From Pseudomicrostroma phylloplanum (lineage: Eukaryota > Basidiomycota > Exobasidiomycetes > Microstromatales): a stretch of DNA of 64,000 nucleotides. The notes below the pieces were generated by a model. It worked only from the letters and a program-made list of their open reading frames with translations. It did no database searches and was not told the origin of the DNA. A program made the translations under genes and the position numbers. Of this stretch, positions 1 to 10,870 are shown in pieces; the first letter of the stretch is position 1, and every line of letters begins with the position of its first letter. The stretch lies in assembly GCA_039545275.1 (NCBI GenBank), contig BCHS01000016.1, forward strand, positions 248,001-312,000. The letters are read 5' to 3'.

Positions 1-1929
1 GAGGTACTGCTCGATCTCCTCTGCCAGGCGGTCCTTGGCCGTTGCATCATCCAGGGACTGTACACTCGGTACGTGCGAAATGGGGACAATGAGAACGTGC
101 CCGCCTCCTGGTACTGGCGAGGCTTCGGAAGAGGATGGTGGAAGCTGGCCTTTGGGCAGAGCGAGGTAGGACTCTTCGCCGATGGCGACGACGAGGTGCT
201 TTGCGCAGCCTTCGTTGGAGAGACAGAACCAGCAGTCCTTTGGTCCGACCATTTGTACTGGTTCGCGCCGATGCAGCGGTCCCAGCGCCTCCTCTGCGCC
301 CTCTGGGCGGTTGGGTAGACCGAGATTGACGGCACCGCTCTTGTTGCGAGCATCCCTACGCTGCTGCTGCTGTTGTTGCTTGTGAGGGCAAAGCCTGACA
401 TAGTGCTCCTTTGACCCGCACACAACACAGACGTAGCCTTCCGGGGGCGGGGCATCGTCGTCTCGGGGAGCTCCTTCTGCCCGACGCTGCTTCTTTTGTC
501 CGCCCTGCTGCCATCTAAAGTTGACGTTGCTCTGCAGGCCTTCCCCTTCCGAGACCTCCTGATCTACCTTCCTCTTCTTTTCAGCATTGCCATTGGTCAC
601 GCTTGTAGACAGGGCTCGAATGTCGCCTCCAAAAGGACTTTGCGTGATGCCCTTCACTGGCTGAGCGGGAGGTGGGTTTGCGGCAGCGCCTACGGGTAGA
701 TTCAGCGCGACGAACCACCGGACCTTCTTTGCGTTTGCGAAGTTGGCCAGGGAGATGAACCTCGTTGTACGTGTCGCAGTCTTGATAGGAACCGCATTGG
801 ACCCTGAGCCTCCCCTCTGAGCGGGTTGTGCATCTGTGGCAGAGGAGTAGGGCTCTCTCTCCCAAAAGACGCCGGTCTCTTGCCAGGCTGGCGATAGCGC
901 GGTTTCCGAACCATTATCTTTCTCAGAGGTTGTTTGAGCTGCAGCCTTGTCGACCTCTGGCGCAATGGCAAAGCCATACCTAGGCTTCGCCCTCCGCATC
1001 ACTTCTGCCACGGGCGGCAGACCCCACATGCGAGCTTCTTCCGGCGCGCCTGGCGGAGGGAACGCTCTAGAGAAGAGGGAGACTCCCGCCGGCCATGTAG
1101 GCAGAAGCAAGAGATCTATCGAGGGCTCCTTCGATGTTGTTGAGCTCGCACTGCCTGCCTGTTCGGCCTGCAGCTTCGCTCTTGCAGCTGCAAGCGTCTG
1201 CGGCTCCGCCTGTGCCGGCCCTGCTTGAGCTGAAGTCGGTACGAGGGGCTTCGCTTGGAATGCTCGATGTTGGTAAAGCCTCTCCAGACTAGACGGTAGT
1301 AGAAAGTCTGCGTTATCTTCTTGCACTTCAGCCGAAGAGGAAGGGTCCTCTTGTGCGATGCCGTCCACCCCATCGACTCTGCCTTGGATCTCTGCAGCCC
1401 ATTTTGCTGCATCCCATTTCCCACCACAGACGGCCACCCTGAGGCCTATCTGCTCCTCATCAACGATGGTATCCACTCCCGCCTCTCCAGCATCCTCGTC
1501 CTTGCTGACGTCCTTGGATACCCAGCTGACCTGATCTTTGCCGAGCCAGAACAGATTCTCCGCCAGTTTGATCGGCTTTTGGTCCTCCTCCTGCTTCCGC
1601 TTCGCCATGGCACGCTGCACAGAGGCGATCCGGTCCCTGACCTCGGGAGGGGGTCGTCTTCGCGCTTGACATACAAGCGTCCGGATAGGTAGCTTACTCG
1701 TGCCATCCAATAGAGCCTGCTCTTCGGCATTGAGCGCATCCGAGGCTTGGAAGAAGTCGCCTACAACGAAGAGGGCGTCAAAGGGCCCGTGCTTGGACTG
1801 AATCGCCGAGGCTTTTGAGATCAAGCTTGCGACCTGGCCATGCGGAGGTCCGATGGTGAGGATCCTCATCGATGCTGCGGGCGCAGTAGCAGCTGCCGCT
1901 GAGGAGGTAGACGCCGTCGTCGATGCCAT
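1..1929 (-). CDS. DRN1: Drn1 / CWF19-like protein 1 (CwfJ family), C-terminus cut by window edge
   Basis: Open without a stop from an ATG at 1929 to the left edge, about 643 codons, no intron needed. The N-terminal third resembles the metallophosphatase-like domain of CWF19L1/Drn1 (RILTIG near residue 22, VVGDFF near 54). The middle has the family's DLLLLPTWP, KPRYGFA and FWEREPY blocks. A CCHC zinc knuckle (CVVC, GSKEH, VRLC spacing) precedes the CwfJ C-terminal domain, which starts DCWFCLSN and runs into GGHVLIVPISH just before the edge. Known role of the family: Drn1 associates with the spliceosome and modulates lariat debranching by Dbr1, in the nucleus. The Ala/Thr/Ser-rich first 20 residues could be untranslated if the second ATG, just before RILTIG, is used. 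The last part of the CwfJ domain lies outside the window. Confidence 0.9.
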   Translation of the reverse strand, partial: MASTTASTSSAAAATAPAASMRILTIGPPHGQVASLISKASAIQSKHGPFDALFVVGDFFQASDALNAEEQALLDGTSKLPIRTLVCQARRRPPPEVRDRIASVQRAMAKRKQEEDQKPIKLAENLFWLGKDQVSWVSKDVSKDEDAGEAGVDTIVDEEQIGLRVAVCGGKWDAAKWAAEIQGRVDGVDGIAQEDPSSSAEVQEDNADFLLPSSLERLYQHRAFQAKPLVPTSAQAGPAQAEPQTLAAARAKLQAEQAGSASSTTSKEPSIDLLLLPTWPAGVSLFSRAFPPPGAPEEARMWGLPPVAEVMRRAKPRYGFAIAPEVDKAAAQTTSEKDNGSETALSPAWQETGVFWEREPYSSATDAQPAQRGGSGSNAVPIKTATRTTRFISLANFANAKKVRWFVALNLPVGAAANPPPAQPVKGITQSPFGGDIRALSTSVTNGNAEKKRKVDQEVSEGEGLQSNVNFRWQQGGQKKQRRAEGAPRDDDAPPPEGYVCVVCGSKEHYVRLCPHKQQQQQQRRDARNKSGAVNLGLPNRPEGAEEALGPLHRREPVQMVGPKDCWFCLSNEGCAKHLVVAIGEESYLALPKGQLPPSSSEASPVPGGGHVLIVPISHVPSVQSLDDATAKDRLAEEIEQYL

Positions 1930-2135
1930 GACCGTCGACTGGAGAGTAAAGGGAGTGATGGCAGGATGCTAGACTCGTCCATCGGAAGAAGTGTCTTGTG
2001 CCTTGGACATCTCTCCTTCCGTTCCGCGCGCGTGGCTCCGCACAGACGAGGCAATGCATGGCCCTAAGGCTGTCTGTCACTCGCTCTTGGTAACCCCCTC
2101 GCCATCACCATCTTCACAACGTCTTAGTGTTGTTG

Positions 2136-2396
2136 ATGTCCTATTCTCCTCGTCCACCTTCTTCCAATCGTCCAAGTCCAATCGGCTTCATCATCATCGC
2201 TGCCATCTCCTCTGCCGGATTCTACTACGTCGCCAACAAGCGCGATCAAGAGGCAAAGAGAGCTCCACTTTCCGAGAAGCGTAGACCGTTTGAGAATCCA
2301 CTCATTCCGCCTAGGCATCGCGACGAGGAACTGCAGCAGCAGCAGCAACAGCAGTATCAGCAACAACAGTATCAGAAGCAGTACCAGAAGCAATAG
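2136..2396 (+). CDS. Small single-span membrane protein with Gln/Tyr-rich tail
   Basis: An 86-codon frame from ATG at 2136 to TAG at 2396. I do not recognise the family. The N-terminus is Pro/Ser-rich, then a hydrophobic segment at about residues 16-31 (IGFIIIAAISSAGFYYVA) suggests one membrane span. A basic stretch (KRDQEAKRAP, EKRRPF) follows, and the tail is almost all Gln and Tyr (residues 69-86). The size and layout (short N-terminus, one span, basic flank) would fit a small mitochondrial or ER membrane protein, but nothing in the sequence decides which. It lies between the divergent DRN1 gene and the UMP kinase gene, only 24 nt before the latter's start codon, so the two transcripts are probably very close or overlapping. 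Confidence 0.6.
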   Translation: MSYSPRPPSSNRPSPIGFIIIAAISSAGFYYVANKRDQEAKRAPLSEKRRPFENPLIPPRHRDEELQQQQQQQYQQQQYQKQYQKQ

Positions 2397-3199
<803 letters not shown>

Positions 3200-3636
3200 T
3201 TGGCCTCTCTTGCGCCCGATTGTAGACAAGGTGGAGACTGTCAATACGAATGGAGTGACAATCATAGTGAACCGTCCAACCCCATCGCATCTGCCCAAGT
3301 AGTGGCCGATACGGTCTAAAAGCTATCATGGTGCTGGGAGTCGTCACCCGTGCGGAAGTGCTCACGGACGGCAGTGAGTATATCGACTACAGCGTTTCAC
3401 TGATGGTCCATACAAAGGCTGTCTTCTGGCGGCGAGGCTTTCCGTCACTTCCTGCTTTGAACCAAGCTGGGACAGATGGGGTGGGAGGGGTGCAATGCCA
3501 GAGTCATGCGCTTCTGATCGCCGGTCCGAGTCAGGGCTGAGTCTCAGCGTCATCGGTAGCTGTTTCATCGTATGTGATTGGTCAACGAAAGACAGGCATG
3601 TGCCTCCACTATGACCGTCCCTGCACCGCTTGTCCC
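3200..3636. other. Convergent 3' intergenic region
   Basis: Between the stop codons of the UMP kinase gene and the complex I subunit gene, which point towards each other. Only short open frames with no recognisable content are present. It probably holds both 3' untranslated regions. Confidence 0.5.
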
Positions 3637-4334
3637 TCATTCATCATCATACCCTGACAGCTCTTCCCTCGCCCTGTTCGGTACTGTGGGCATCAAAGGC
3701 AACAAAGGACGAAGGTCAGCACTTTCGACACAACGGTGAAAGTGAGCAGCGCCGCCTTGTACTTACCTGGAAAGCTTGTAGGCACCTTCTCTGTGGGCTT
3801 CCATCCCATTGACCTCCTGATGGGGGGGACCGTCACGACCAAGAGTGGACCTGCGAAGTGAAGGTACCAAAGGGAAGAAGGATACAGAGGTCAGAGGTGA
3901 TCTGGTCAGGCGTCACGTAGACTGTATGTATAGATCGCTGAGCTGTGACGTTTGAAGCTGCCCGCAAGTGACTCACCAGTGCAACCGATGAGCAGGGAGA
4001 AGAAGACGACTGGTTGCTCGTGGGCGGACCTTTGCTGAGAGGCGATGAACAGCATCGGGGCGATAGGGGATGGTCAGGGTCCAGCTCTCTCAAGCGCAGA
4101 ATGTAGGTCTTCGTTCTAGAGCAAGAAGGCTTCCCGAGATCTCAGCTGATCTGGTGAGCTTCTTCAGGCCCCCACTGTCCCAAAGAGCAGCACCCGACGT
4201 TGTTCCTTCGTAGCGAACCTCGCCGATCTACAATCACCTGGCATCGCCCTTGAGGTTTCCCGATTCCCCTCCTCGCCTGCTGTACTCACCAGGTACTTGT
4301 AGGTATTCCTGAAAGGACTGAAGATGGCGGCCAT
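3637..4334 (-). CDS. NADH:ubiquinone oxidoreductase 9.5 kDa subunit (complex I accessory subunit)
   Basis: Four exons on the minus strand: 4290-4334, 3977-4034, 3767-3850 and 3637-3683, giving 77 residues. All introns have GTGAGT or GTAAGT donors and CAG acceptors, and the phases agree. The product starts MAAIFSPFRNTYKYL. It has one hydrophobic segment at about residues 23-42 (FFSLLIG, TGPLLVVTVPP) followed by IRRSMGW, and ends SFPVPNRAREELSGYDDE. This matches the layout of the fungal 9.5 kDa complex I subunit as I remember it: an aromatic N-terminus, a PLRY-like block, one span, VPPxRR and a C-terminal PxGYDD. The role would be an accessory subunit of the mitochondrial inner-membrane complex I. 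No exon is longer than 84 nt, so frame scans miss the gene. It is divergent from WBP1. Confidence 0.85.
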
Positions 4335-4662
4335 GCTGGGTATGCTACGATGTATACTGATGGAGATCGAGACAAGACGGCGGAAAGAGCCCTTGCCTGC
4401 CTCTGTACGGATTGTCAATCCCATCACCACTGCCCCTCCCCCCGGCCTCGGGGCCAGAGCAGGCGGACGGGCGGACGAGCGGGGGCGGCGCGCGCAAGGC
4501 CCTGGCTGCCTGTGTGAGCCGTGTGCGTGTGTGGGTGTGCATGTCTGGCGTTGCCAGCCCGTGCGTGGGTCAAAGCGGTTCTTCTCGTCACTGCGACTGG
4601 TCAGACTACTACTCCTGCCGCTGCTACCCATCTACTCACCTCACAGCATTCAGAATCGAGAG
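4335..4662. promoter_or_regulatory. Bidirectional promoter between complex I subunit and WBP1
   Basis: A 328-bp gap between two divergent start codons. It holds a C/G-rich block (about 4437-4505) and a TG-rich block (about 4511-4570). The 24 nt at 4521-4544 recur exactly at 6886-6909 upstream of KRE6. No TATA box was identified. Confidence 0.55.
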
Positions 4663-6268
4663 ATGCTTGCCACACGCTCGCGGAACAGGCGGTCTGCCTC
4701 TGCCCCAATGGCATTCCTTGCCAGCTTTGCCGTTGCTTTCGCGCTCGCTCTACTCACGCCATTGGCTGCCGCCCTCTCGGCGACGGGTCAAAGAGTGCTC
4801 GTCATCCTCCCATCAACATCGCAGAAGTCCACCTACTCCTCTTTCTTGTCCGACCTCTCCAATCGAGGTTTCCAGCTCACCTACAGGGAAGAAAAGGCAG
4901 GAAGTAGCGATGTAGCTCTGACTGCGTTTGACGAGAGGCAGTACGACCACCTAGTCTTTTTCCCCTCGTCTGCCTCTTCCACCCCTTCGGCGGACCTCAC
5001 ACCGCAAGCTCTCGTCTCCTTTGTCAGGAAAGGAGGCAACATTCTCTTTGGCTATGGTTCCGACAGACCAGACTGGCTGCAGGACTTGGCGCGAGAGTTC
5101 TCGCTAGAGCTCGCTGGCAGCGGACAGAAGCTGGTGGATCACTTCCAGTACAGCACTGCTCAGGGGGACCACTCTACACTCGTCCTCGGAGGCGGTGAAG
5201 GAGACGCTGGTGGATTGGTCAGCAACAATGTCGTCTTCTCCGCCGAGACGTTGCAGGCGTCCAGCTCGCAGCCTCTGCTGGTGGGATCAGCCTCGCCGCA
5301 TCGTCTTGGCCCCAACCCGCTCGCTTTCCCCCTCGTAGACACTTCGGCTACTTCGTACACGGCTGTAAAGGAGAATGGAGAGGTCGGCTTTTTGGGTACA
5401 GACGAGGATGCTGCCATTGCGAGCGCTTTCCAGACCAAGGAGAACACGAGGGTGGCCTTTATTGGGTCTCAAGAGCTATTCAGTGACTCGTTGCTGAGCG
5501 CCAAGGACGTGAAGAGCTCTTCCGGCAAGAGGTGAGTACAGGCGAGAGGCGGCGCAGAGGGAAGCCAGAGCCGACTGCTGACATCGCTGTTTCTCATCCT
5601 TTCTCGCTCTCAGCTACTCGTCTACACTTAATGCCGCCTTCTTGCACGACGTCACATCATGGACCTTCCAGGAGCACGGCGTGCTCAAGGTGGAGAAGCG
5701 CAGCCATTTCCGCGCCAGGGAGAGCGCTACGGACATCAGAGAGTCCTACGAGGAGCCCGCAGAGGGTGGCTCGGCGATCATGTACAGGATCAGCGATACC
5801 GTGACCTACTCGCTGGACATTTCGCAGCACACTCCCCGAGGTTGGGAGCCAGCACCGGCGGATCTGGACTTGCAAGTGTCCCTGAGCATGATCGACCCCT
5901 TTATCACCTCGTGGCTGGCTCCAGAGCTGCCCTCCTCTCCCGCCTCGAGCCCATCCTCCTTTGATCTCTCCCCACCCGTGAGCAACGCGACTACGCGCTA
6001 CTCGACGTCCTTTAAGCTTCCGGACCGTCTAGGCGTGTATACCTTCCAGACCTATTGGTCTCGCCCTGGATGGAGCTTCATCAAGACGAGGGACGTAGCT
6101 CCGATTCGAGCTTTTAACCACGATGAGAACCCACGCTTCCTGCCTGCTTCGTGGCCTTATGCCCTGGGCAGCTTCTCGACCATTGCGAGCTTCTTGCTCT
6201 TTGTTGCACTGTGGGTCTTTGCGGGTGAAAAGAGCGGTGCGGGAGTCAAGAAGGAGAAGACGCTATAG
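4663..6268 (+). CDS. W BP1: Oligosaccharyltransferase 48 kDa subunit (WBP1/OST48)
   Basis: Two exons, 4663-5531 and 5614-6268, 507 residues. The intron is GTGAGTAC to CTCTCAG, and splicing joins GKS with YSSTLN. An N-terminal hydrophobic signal (about residues 16-39, FLASFAVAFALALL) is followed by RVLVILPS, HLVFFPS and GGNILFGYGSD, the GIFT-like front half of OST48. The second half has IMYRISDTVTYS, DRLGVYTFQTYWSRPGW and a C-terminal span (YALGSFSTIASFLLFVALWV). The end, KEKTL, has Lys at -3 and -5, a KxKxx ER-retrieval signal. Role: subunit of the ER complex transferring the lipid-linked glycan to Asn. An ATG at 4708 (residue 16) would give a more compact signal peptide and may be the true start. 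Gene symbol is WBP1. Confidence 0.93.
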
Positions 6269-7571
6269 CGGGGGGAGGGGGCAATGAAACAACTTATGTG
6301 TATGTACATAGAGAGAGATTGCAGGGATGTTAGGCCCTTGCACTGGTCGGGTGTTGCTTGCGAGGTCGAGAGTGAAGAGGGGCACCGGCACTAGACGTGA
6401 GGGGTATGAGCACAATGCAAAACTTCCCGATGCTTGACATTCTCCAGTGATCTGGCCTCTCGGGATTGTCGCAAGTAGATTCCATTCTTCCACCAGCCCC
6501 TTCCTCCTCCTCCTCGTGACTGGCCATCGTTGTGAGTAGTACCGACAGCTGCTATCACCCTTCCTTCCTTCATTCCTCCATTGGGCCACTCAACCTCTTG
6601 CCTTCTTCGCTCGAAGACGCGGAACGCAGCGAGCGAGGCAGGTGCATCCACGTGGCTGGACAGAGGCAGAGGGCGAGGGTTCTGGGCTATCCCGGCGTCT
6701 GAGTGCAAAAGGCAGCCGGGTCCCACGTCAGACACGCACCGCACACCCAAGCACACAAGCACATGAACCCTCGGCCGCTCGGCTGCCCTGCCCGCCCCCG
6801 CCGCGCCACGCCCTGGCCCTCCCCCCTTGGGTATTTTTGCCCCCCCCTTTTGAGAAATTGCACTTGCGCGTGTGGGTGTGTGGGTGTGTGCGTGTGTGGG
6901 TGTGCATGTGTGCGGAAGTGCGTGGGCAGGGCGCGGGTGAGTGGCCGGCCGGCGCAAGGGCATCGCATCGCATCGCCTTGGACAGACAGAGATCCTTTCA
7001 GCTGAGGGAGCGTAGCGTACCGCCAAAGGGCAGCAACTATCGGCCACTTTTCCTCTCGTCACGTTTCGACTCTGCCCATTGCAATCTCCATCGACATCGC
7101 CATCGCCATCGCCATCCTCCTCGTCACACATACACCACACCAACATCAACACCTTCCGCCGTGTTCCCCCTCGAACCCCCCTTCCTCTTTGTTTCTTCTT
7201 CAGAACGGTCGCGCATCGCTACGCTGCCGCCCCTTCCCTTGCTTGATAGGGAAAGGAAGGTCTTCCAGTGCAGCGCACTCGCAAACACCCGCTGCCAGCA
7301 CTAGCAGCACCTCACGACCAAACCCTTACTAGACGCTTCTCGACTTTTTTTCCTGTACATATCGGGTGTCTTACCCTCAACCAAGGACCGTCTTCCGTTA
7401 CACGTTTCCCTGCAAGCAAGAAGCGAAGTTCCCGCAAAAGCCGCGCTTACACCCTCATCACACGAGGGCGTATAGGAATCTCTCTGCTTCCCTTGCCAAG
7501 TTCCGCTGCATTCCCTCCAGCCGGCCGCACAGCGTCACATCCTTTCCACTTCCTCGTCCACCCTACATACC
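6269..7571. promoter_or_regulatory. Intergenic and 5' region upstream of KRE6
   Basis: 1.3 kb without a supported gene. A poly-C/GC-rich block (about 6776-6848) and a TG-rich block (about 6870-6935) resemble those upstream of WBP1. The last 300 nt are pyrimidine-rich with short tracts, as expected of a 5' untranslated region. Open frames here are low-complexity and overlap on both strands. Confidence 0.5.
6886..6909 (+). repeat. TG-rich 24-mer, second copy (first at 4521-4544)
   Basis: These 24 nt (GTGTGCGTGTGTGGGTGTGC then ATGT) are identical to 4521-4544. Both copies sit in TG-rich blocks next to C-rich blocks upstream of secretory-pathway or cell-wall genes. A shared factor-binding element is possible, but simple-sequence convergence is not excluded. 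Confidence 0.6.
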
Positions 7572-9818
7572 ATGTCGGGATCTTCCAACGGCTCCGTCAT
7601 CGGGTCCGACACTCACCTCCCTTCCTCGGGAGCTGGGTATCACCCCGCGGATCACTCGGGCTCCTCCTCGGTGTATGGCGCTGAACAACGTCTGCTAAAC
7701 AATGGAGGCAGCACAACGGACAATTCTCAAGACGGGTTTTACTCCCCTTCGACGCCCGGTGGAAGGTTCTCGCTCAGGGTGAGTTCGCAATACGGGGGAT
7801 ACTCGTGGCGGCGGCGGCGGCGGCGGGGCGGATGATCATGTGTGCTCACAATTCCCCCACCGTCTACCGTCCTCTTTCTCTCTCTCTCTCTCCCTCTCTC
7901 CCAGCGTCCGACTCACCGAGTGGCTTCCACCAGTGGCCGATCTACTGGCATCCCGGCCTTGAGCGAGAAGCTCAACCCTCGGGGCAACACGACCAATGGC
8001 ATGCTCGGCCCAGTGGACGGCACAATTGGCAGTACAACCCTGGCTGAGAGTGGAGAGTACAGTGGAAAGAGCAATTATGGCCCAAGCGGAAAGGACCTGT
8101 ATGCCATTGCCGCCAATCCCTTTTCGTGGGACACAAAGGACGGCCAGCCCGAACCGGATGACTTTCTGCATGACCCCAAGGACGAAGGAAGGGGATCGTG
8201 GCTGGCAGGCGGGTTTCCCATTCGAGCCCTGTGCAACATGGGCGTCCTCTTCATCCTCATTGCCGGCATCCTGATGCTCTTTGCAGGCTACCCCATCATC
8301 ACTGCCCTGAGCAACAAGTCCGACACTACCAAGGGCGGCTTCAACCTGGGTGGAAGCAACGCCTCGGGTCAAATTGCAGCATTCACAGGAATGAGGACTG
8401 GCTTGATCGATCCCGACACACCCGCCTCTGCCCTCACAACTACGTCCATGGTCGACGGCAGTACCATGAACCTCGTCTTCTCCGACGAATTCAACACCGA
8501 CGGACGATCCTTTTACCCCGGCGACGACCCCTTTTGGGAGGCAGTAGACCTGCACTACTGGGGAACCAACAACTACGAGTGGTACGACCCTGCCGGCGTC
8601 ACCACTGCCGACGGAGCCCTGCAGATTACGCTCAGCCAGCACGAGGAGCACAATCTCAACTTCCGCGGTGGCATGCTCCAGGGCTGGAACAAGTTCTGCT
8701 TCACCGGCGGCTACCTCGTCGCCTCTGTCAGGCTGCCCGGAGCAGCCGATGTACCAGGTCTATGGCCAGCTTTCTGGACGCTGGGCAACCTCGGACGCGC
8801 GGGTTATGGTTCTACTCTGGAGGGTACGTGGCCCTACTCGTACGACGTGTGCGATGTGGGCACGCTGCAGAACCAGACGTTTGTCAATGGCACGCCCACC
8901 TCGGACCAGATCGGTGGTGCAGTGGGCTTCAACAAGAAGCACAATTACAATTCGCTGTCTTTCCTCGCCGGTCAGAGGCTGTCGGCATGCACTTGCCCCG
9001 ACGACGACCACCCGGGACCTCTGTATTCCAATGGTACTCGCCGGGGTCGCTCTGCTCCCGAAATCGACGTCTTCGAGGCCCAGTCTACCGGTGCAGAAAT
9101 TGAAGTCTCGCAGTCGGCTCAGTGGGCTCCCTTCAACGACCTCTACCAGATCAAGAACACAACGCTCGGCTACGAATTCTACCAAGAGGGACAGTTCAAT
9201 ACCTACACTGGAGAAATCACCCAGCAATCGACGTCGGGTGTGATCGTGGCGAATCAAAGGGCCGTCGAAAAGGGAGGCGACGGGTCGTTTTCCGAGTATG
9301 GCTTCGAGTACGAGCCTGGACCCGAGGGCTACGTCCGCTTCGTCTCTGGCGGCGCGCCGTCTTGGCACATCTACCCCTCCGTCAATGATCCTGACCCGAT
9401 TTCGCAAATCTCCAGGCGGAGCTTCCCAATGGAGCCAATGTACATCATCTTCAACTTGGGAATCTCGCAAAACTTTGGTACCCCCAACTGGGACGACCTC
9501 ACCTGGCCCAACACCATGTCCGTCGACTGGGTGAGAGTCTACCAAAAGCCAGGAGAGGAAAATGTAGGCTGTGACCCCCCGGACTTCCCCACCGCAGACT
9601 ACATTGAGCGTCATGCCGAGGCGTACAACAATGCCAATCTCACCTTGTGGGGTGGTACGGCGGAAGAGGGAGGGTATGGTGGGTACTGGCCGAGGAACAG
9701 TCTCAACCCCAATGGATGCGATGCCGAGCTTAGCATCTACCCCGGAAGCCCAACGGTCGAAAAGGCAAAGGCAGTGTACCGTGCTTCGGGCGTCGCATCC
9801 AATTGGAACAGGGCATGA
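7572..9818 (+). CDS. KRE6: KRE6/SKN1 family beta-1,6-glucan synthesis protein (GH16-like)
   Basis: Two exons, 7572-7778 and 7905-9818, 706 residues. The intron runs GTGAGT to CTCCCAG (phase 0), contains a (GGC)n run near its start, and joins RFSLR to RPTHRV. The N-terminal about 178 residues are Ser/Gly-rich and cytosolic in family members. One membrane span lies near residues 179-201 (NMGVLFILIAGILMLFAGY), giving a type II protein. The lumenal domain is GH16-like: LVFSDEFN, GLWPAFWTLGNLGR, and the catalytic-type motif EIDVFE with acidic residues near 455, 457 and 460. Near the end are the family's GISQNFG and VDWVRVYQ blocks. Known role: Golgi/ER membrane proteins needed for cell-wall beta-1,6-glucan. 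KRE6 and SKN1 cannot be told apart here. Confidence 0.93.
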
Positions 9819-10512
9819 GGAGGGTGAGCAGTCGAAGCGCTCACAAGACCGCGGGAGACACGGCGCCCCGCGCCCAGGCAGGCTGGCCCCCCCACTGCCC
9901 TCTCTCAATTCATTCGGCTCTACACGGCCCCGGACAAGCACAAGCACGTCTTGCACTACACTACCTCCCTTCAAACCCTCACCCTCAATGGAACATTCTC
10001 TACCTCTCCTTCTTCTTTCATGCTTCCTCCTCTCTCCTCATCTCTCCTCTTCTTCTCGCTGTAACCCTCGTAAAGTCTTCTTCCAACCTTTTCATTTGGC
10101 TCTGGCTACTTCTTCCTTCTTCTTTCTGATCTGTCGAGCGAGCGCGCGAAGCTGCATACATACATACATTGATAGGATTCACAGTACAGTGCGTTGATCG
10201 TGTGCGATACGATGTGATGCGAGAGGTGAGGTGCTGTGCCCTGCCCCACTGTGCCCTGGAGTGCTGAGGCGTGGCGTGCTGTGATGAGCTGGAAGTGAGT
10301 GGGGCGGCAATGTCGAGCCGTGCCGCTTTGCTCTGAGAAACGGGTGGGACTATCCCTTTGCCCGTGTGCTGTGCTGTGTGCTGTGTGCTGAGAGCGGACG
10401 TGGCTCGTCTGCCTTCCTTGACGTTCTACGCTGCCCAATACATTCGCCATCGCCCACCAGTACTACTCGGACTCTCCTCCTCGCAGCTCCTCCCACGCTG
10501 TCCTTGACCACT
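9819..10512. other. Intergenic region after KRE6
   Basis: 694 bp. The first half is pyrimidine-rich and probably includes the KRE6 3' untranslated region. Around 10190-10390 there are loosely repeated tgctgtg/gtgctg words. No supported gene. Confidence 0.4.
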
Positions 10513-10870
10513 ATGTCCCCTGCAAGTGATGGTGAGCTACTGATCGTGGTCGACTGGTCTGTAGCTCGCAGCTGCTAACTCCTCTCCCCCTTGACTCCAC
10601 CTCACAGGCGACGGACAGACGAATGCGCAGCACAGTCGAAGCAAGATTGCTCAGCAGATCATACCTCCCTCGATATCAATCTCGACACACAGGAGAAGAG
10701 CAGTCACACTCAATAGAGCGGTACCCATCACAACGACTGCTGAGGATTGTCTCATACAGCACATCAGTGAAGCTCTCAAGCACGCCACCACTCAAGAGCA
10801 AGGTGCAAAACGCATACATCGGTGCTCAGCACTATCGATCAGACAAAGAGCGTACTCAGCTCAGCCTTGA
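10513..10870 (+). CDS. Possible two-exon small gene, unknown function
   Basis: Candidate model only: exons 10513-10531 and 10608-10870, 93 residues starting MSPASDGDGQTNAQHSRSK. It rests on a good-looking intron with donor GTGAGC, a branch-like GCTAACT 29 nt before the acceptor, and acceptor CACCTCACAG. The product is hydrophilic and has no motif I recognise. A longer frame overlaps downstream (10623-11354, no true homology seen). The local base composition is less GC-rich than in neighbouring genes and fits the start of the accessory island. It could be a real orphan gene, the first exons of a longer gene, or chance. Confidence 0.3.

Noticed and set aside
6642..7304. 220-codon frame upstream of KRE6
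   Set aside because: Low-complexity Arg/Pro/His product; also open on the other strand; fits promoter and leader sequence.
8760..9974. 404-codon open frame on the minus strand
   Set aside because: Lies opposite KRE6, whose family motifs are clear. GC-rich codon bias leaves the opposite frame open.
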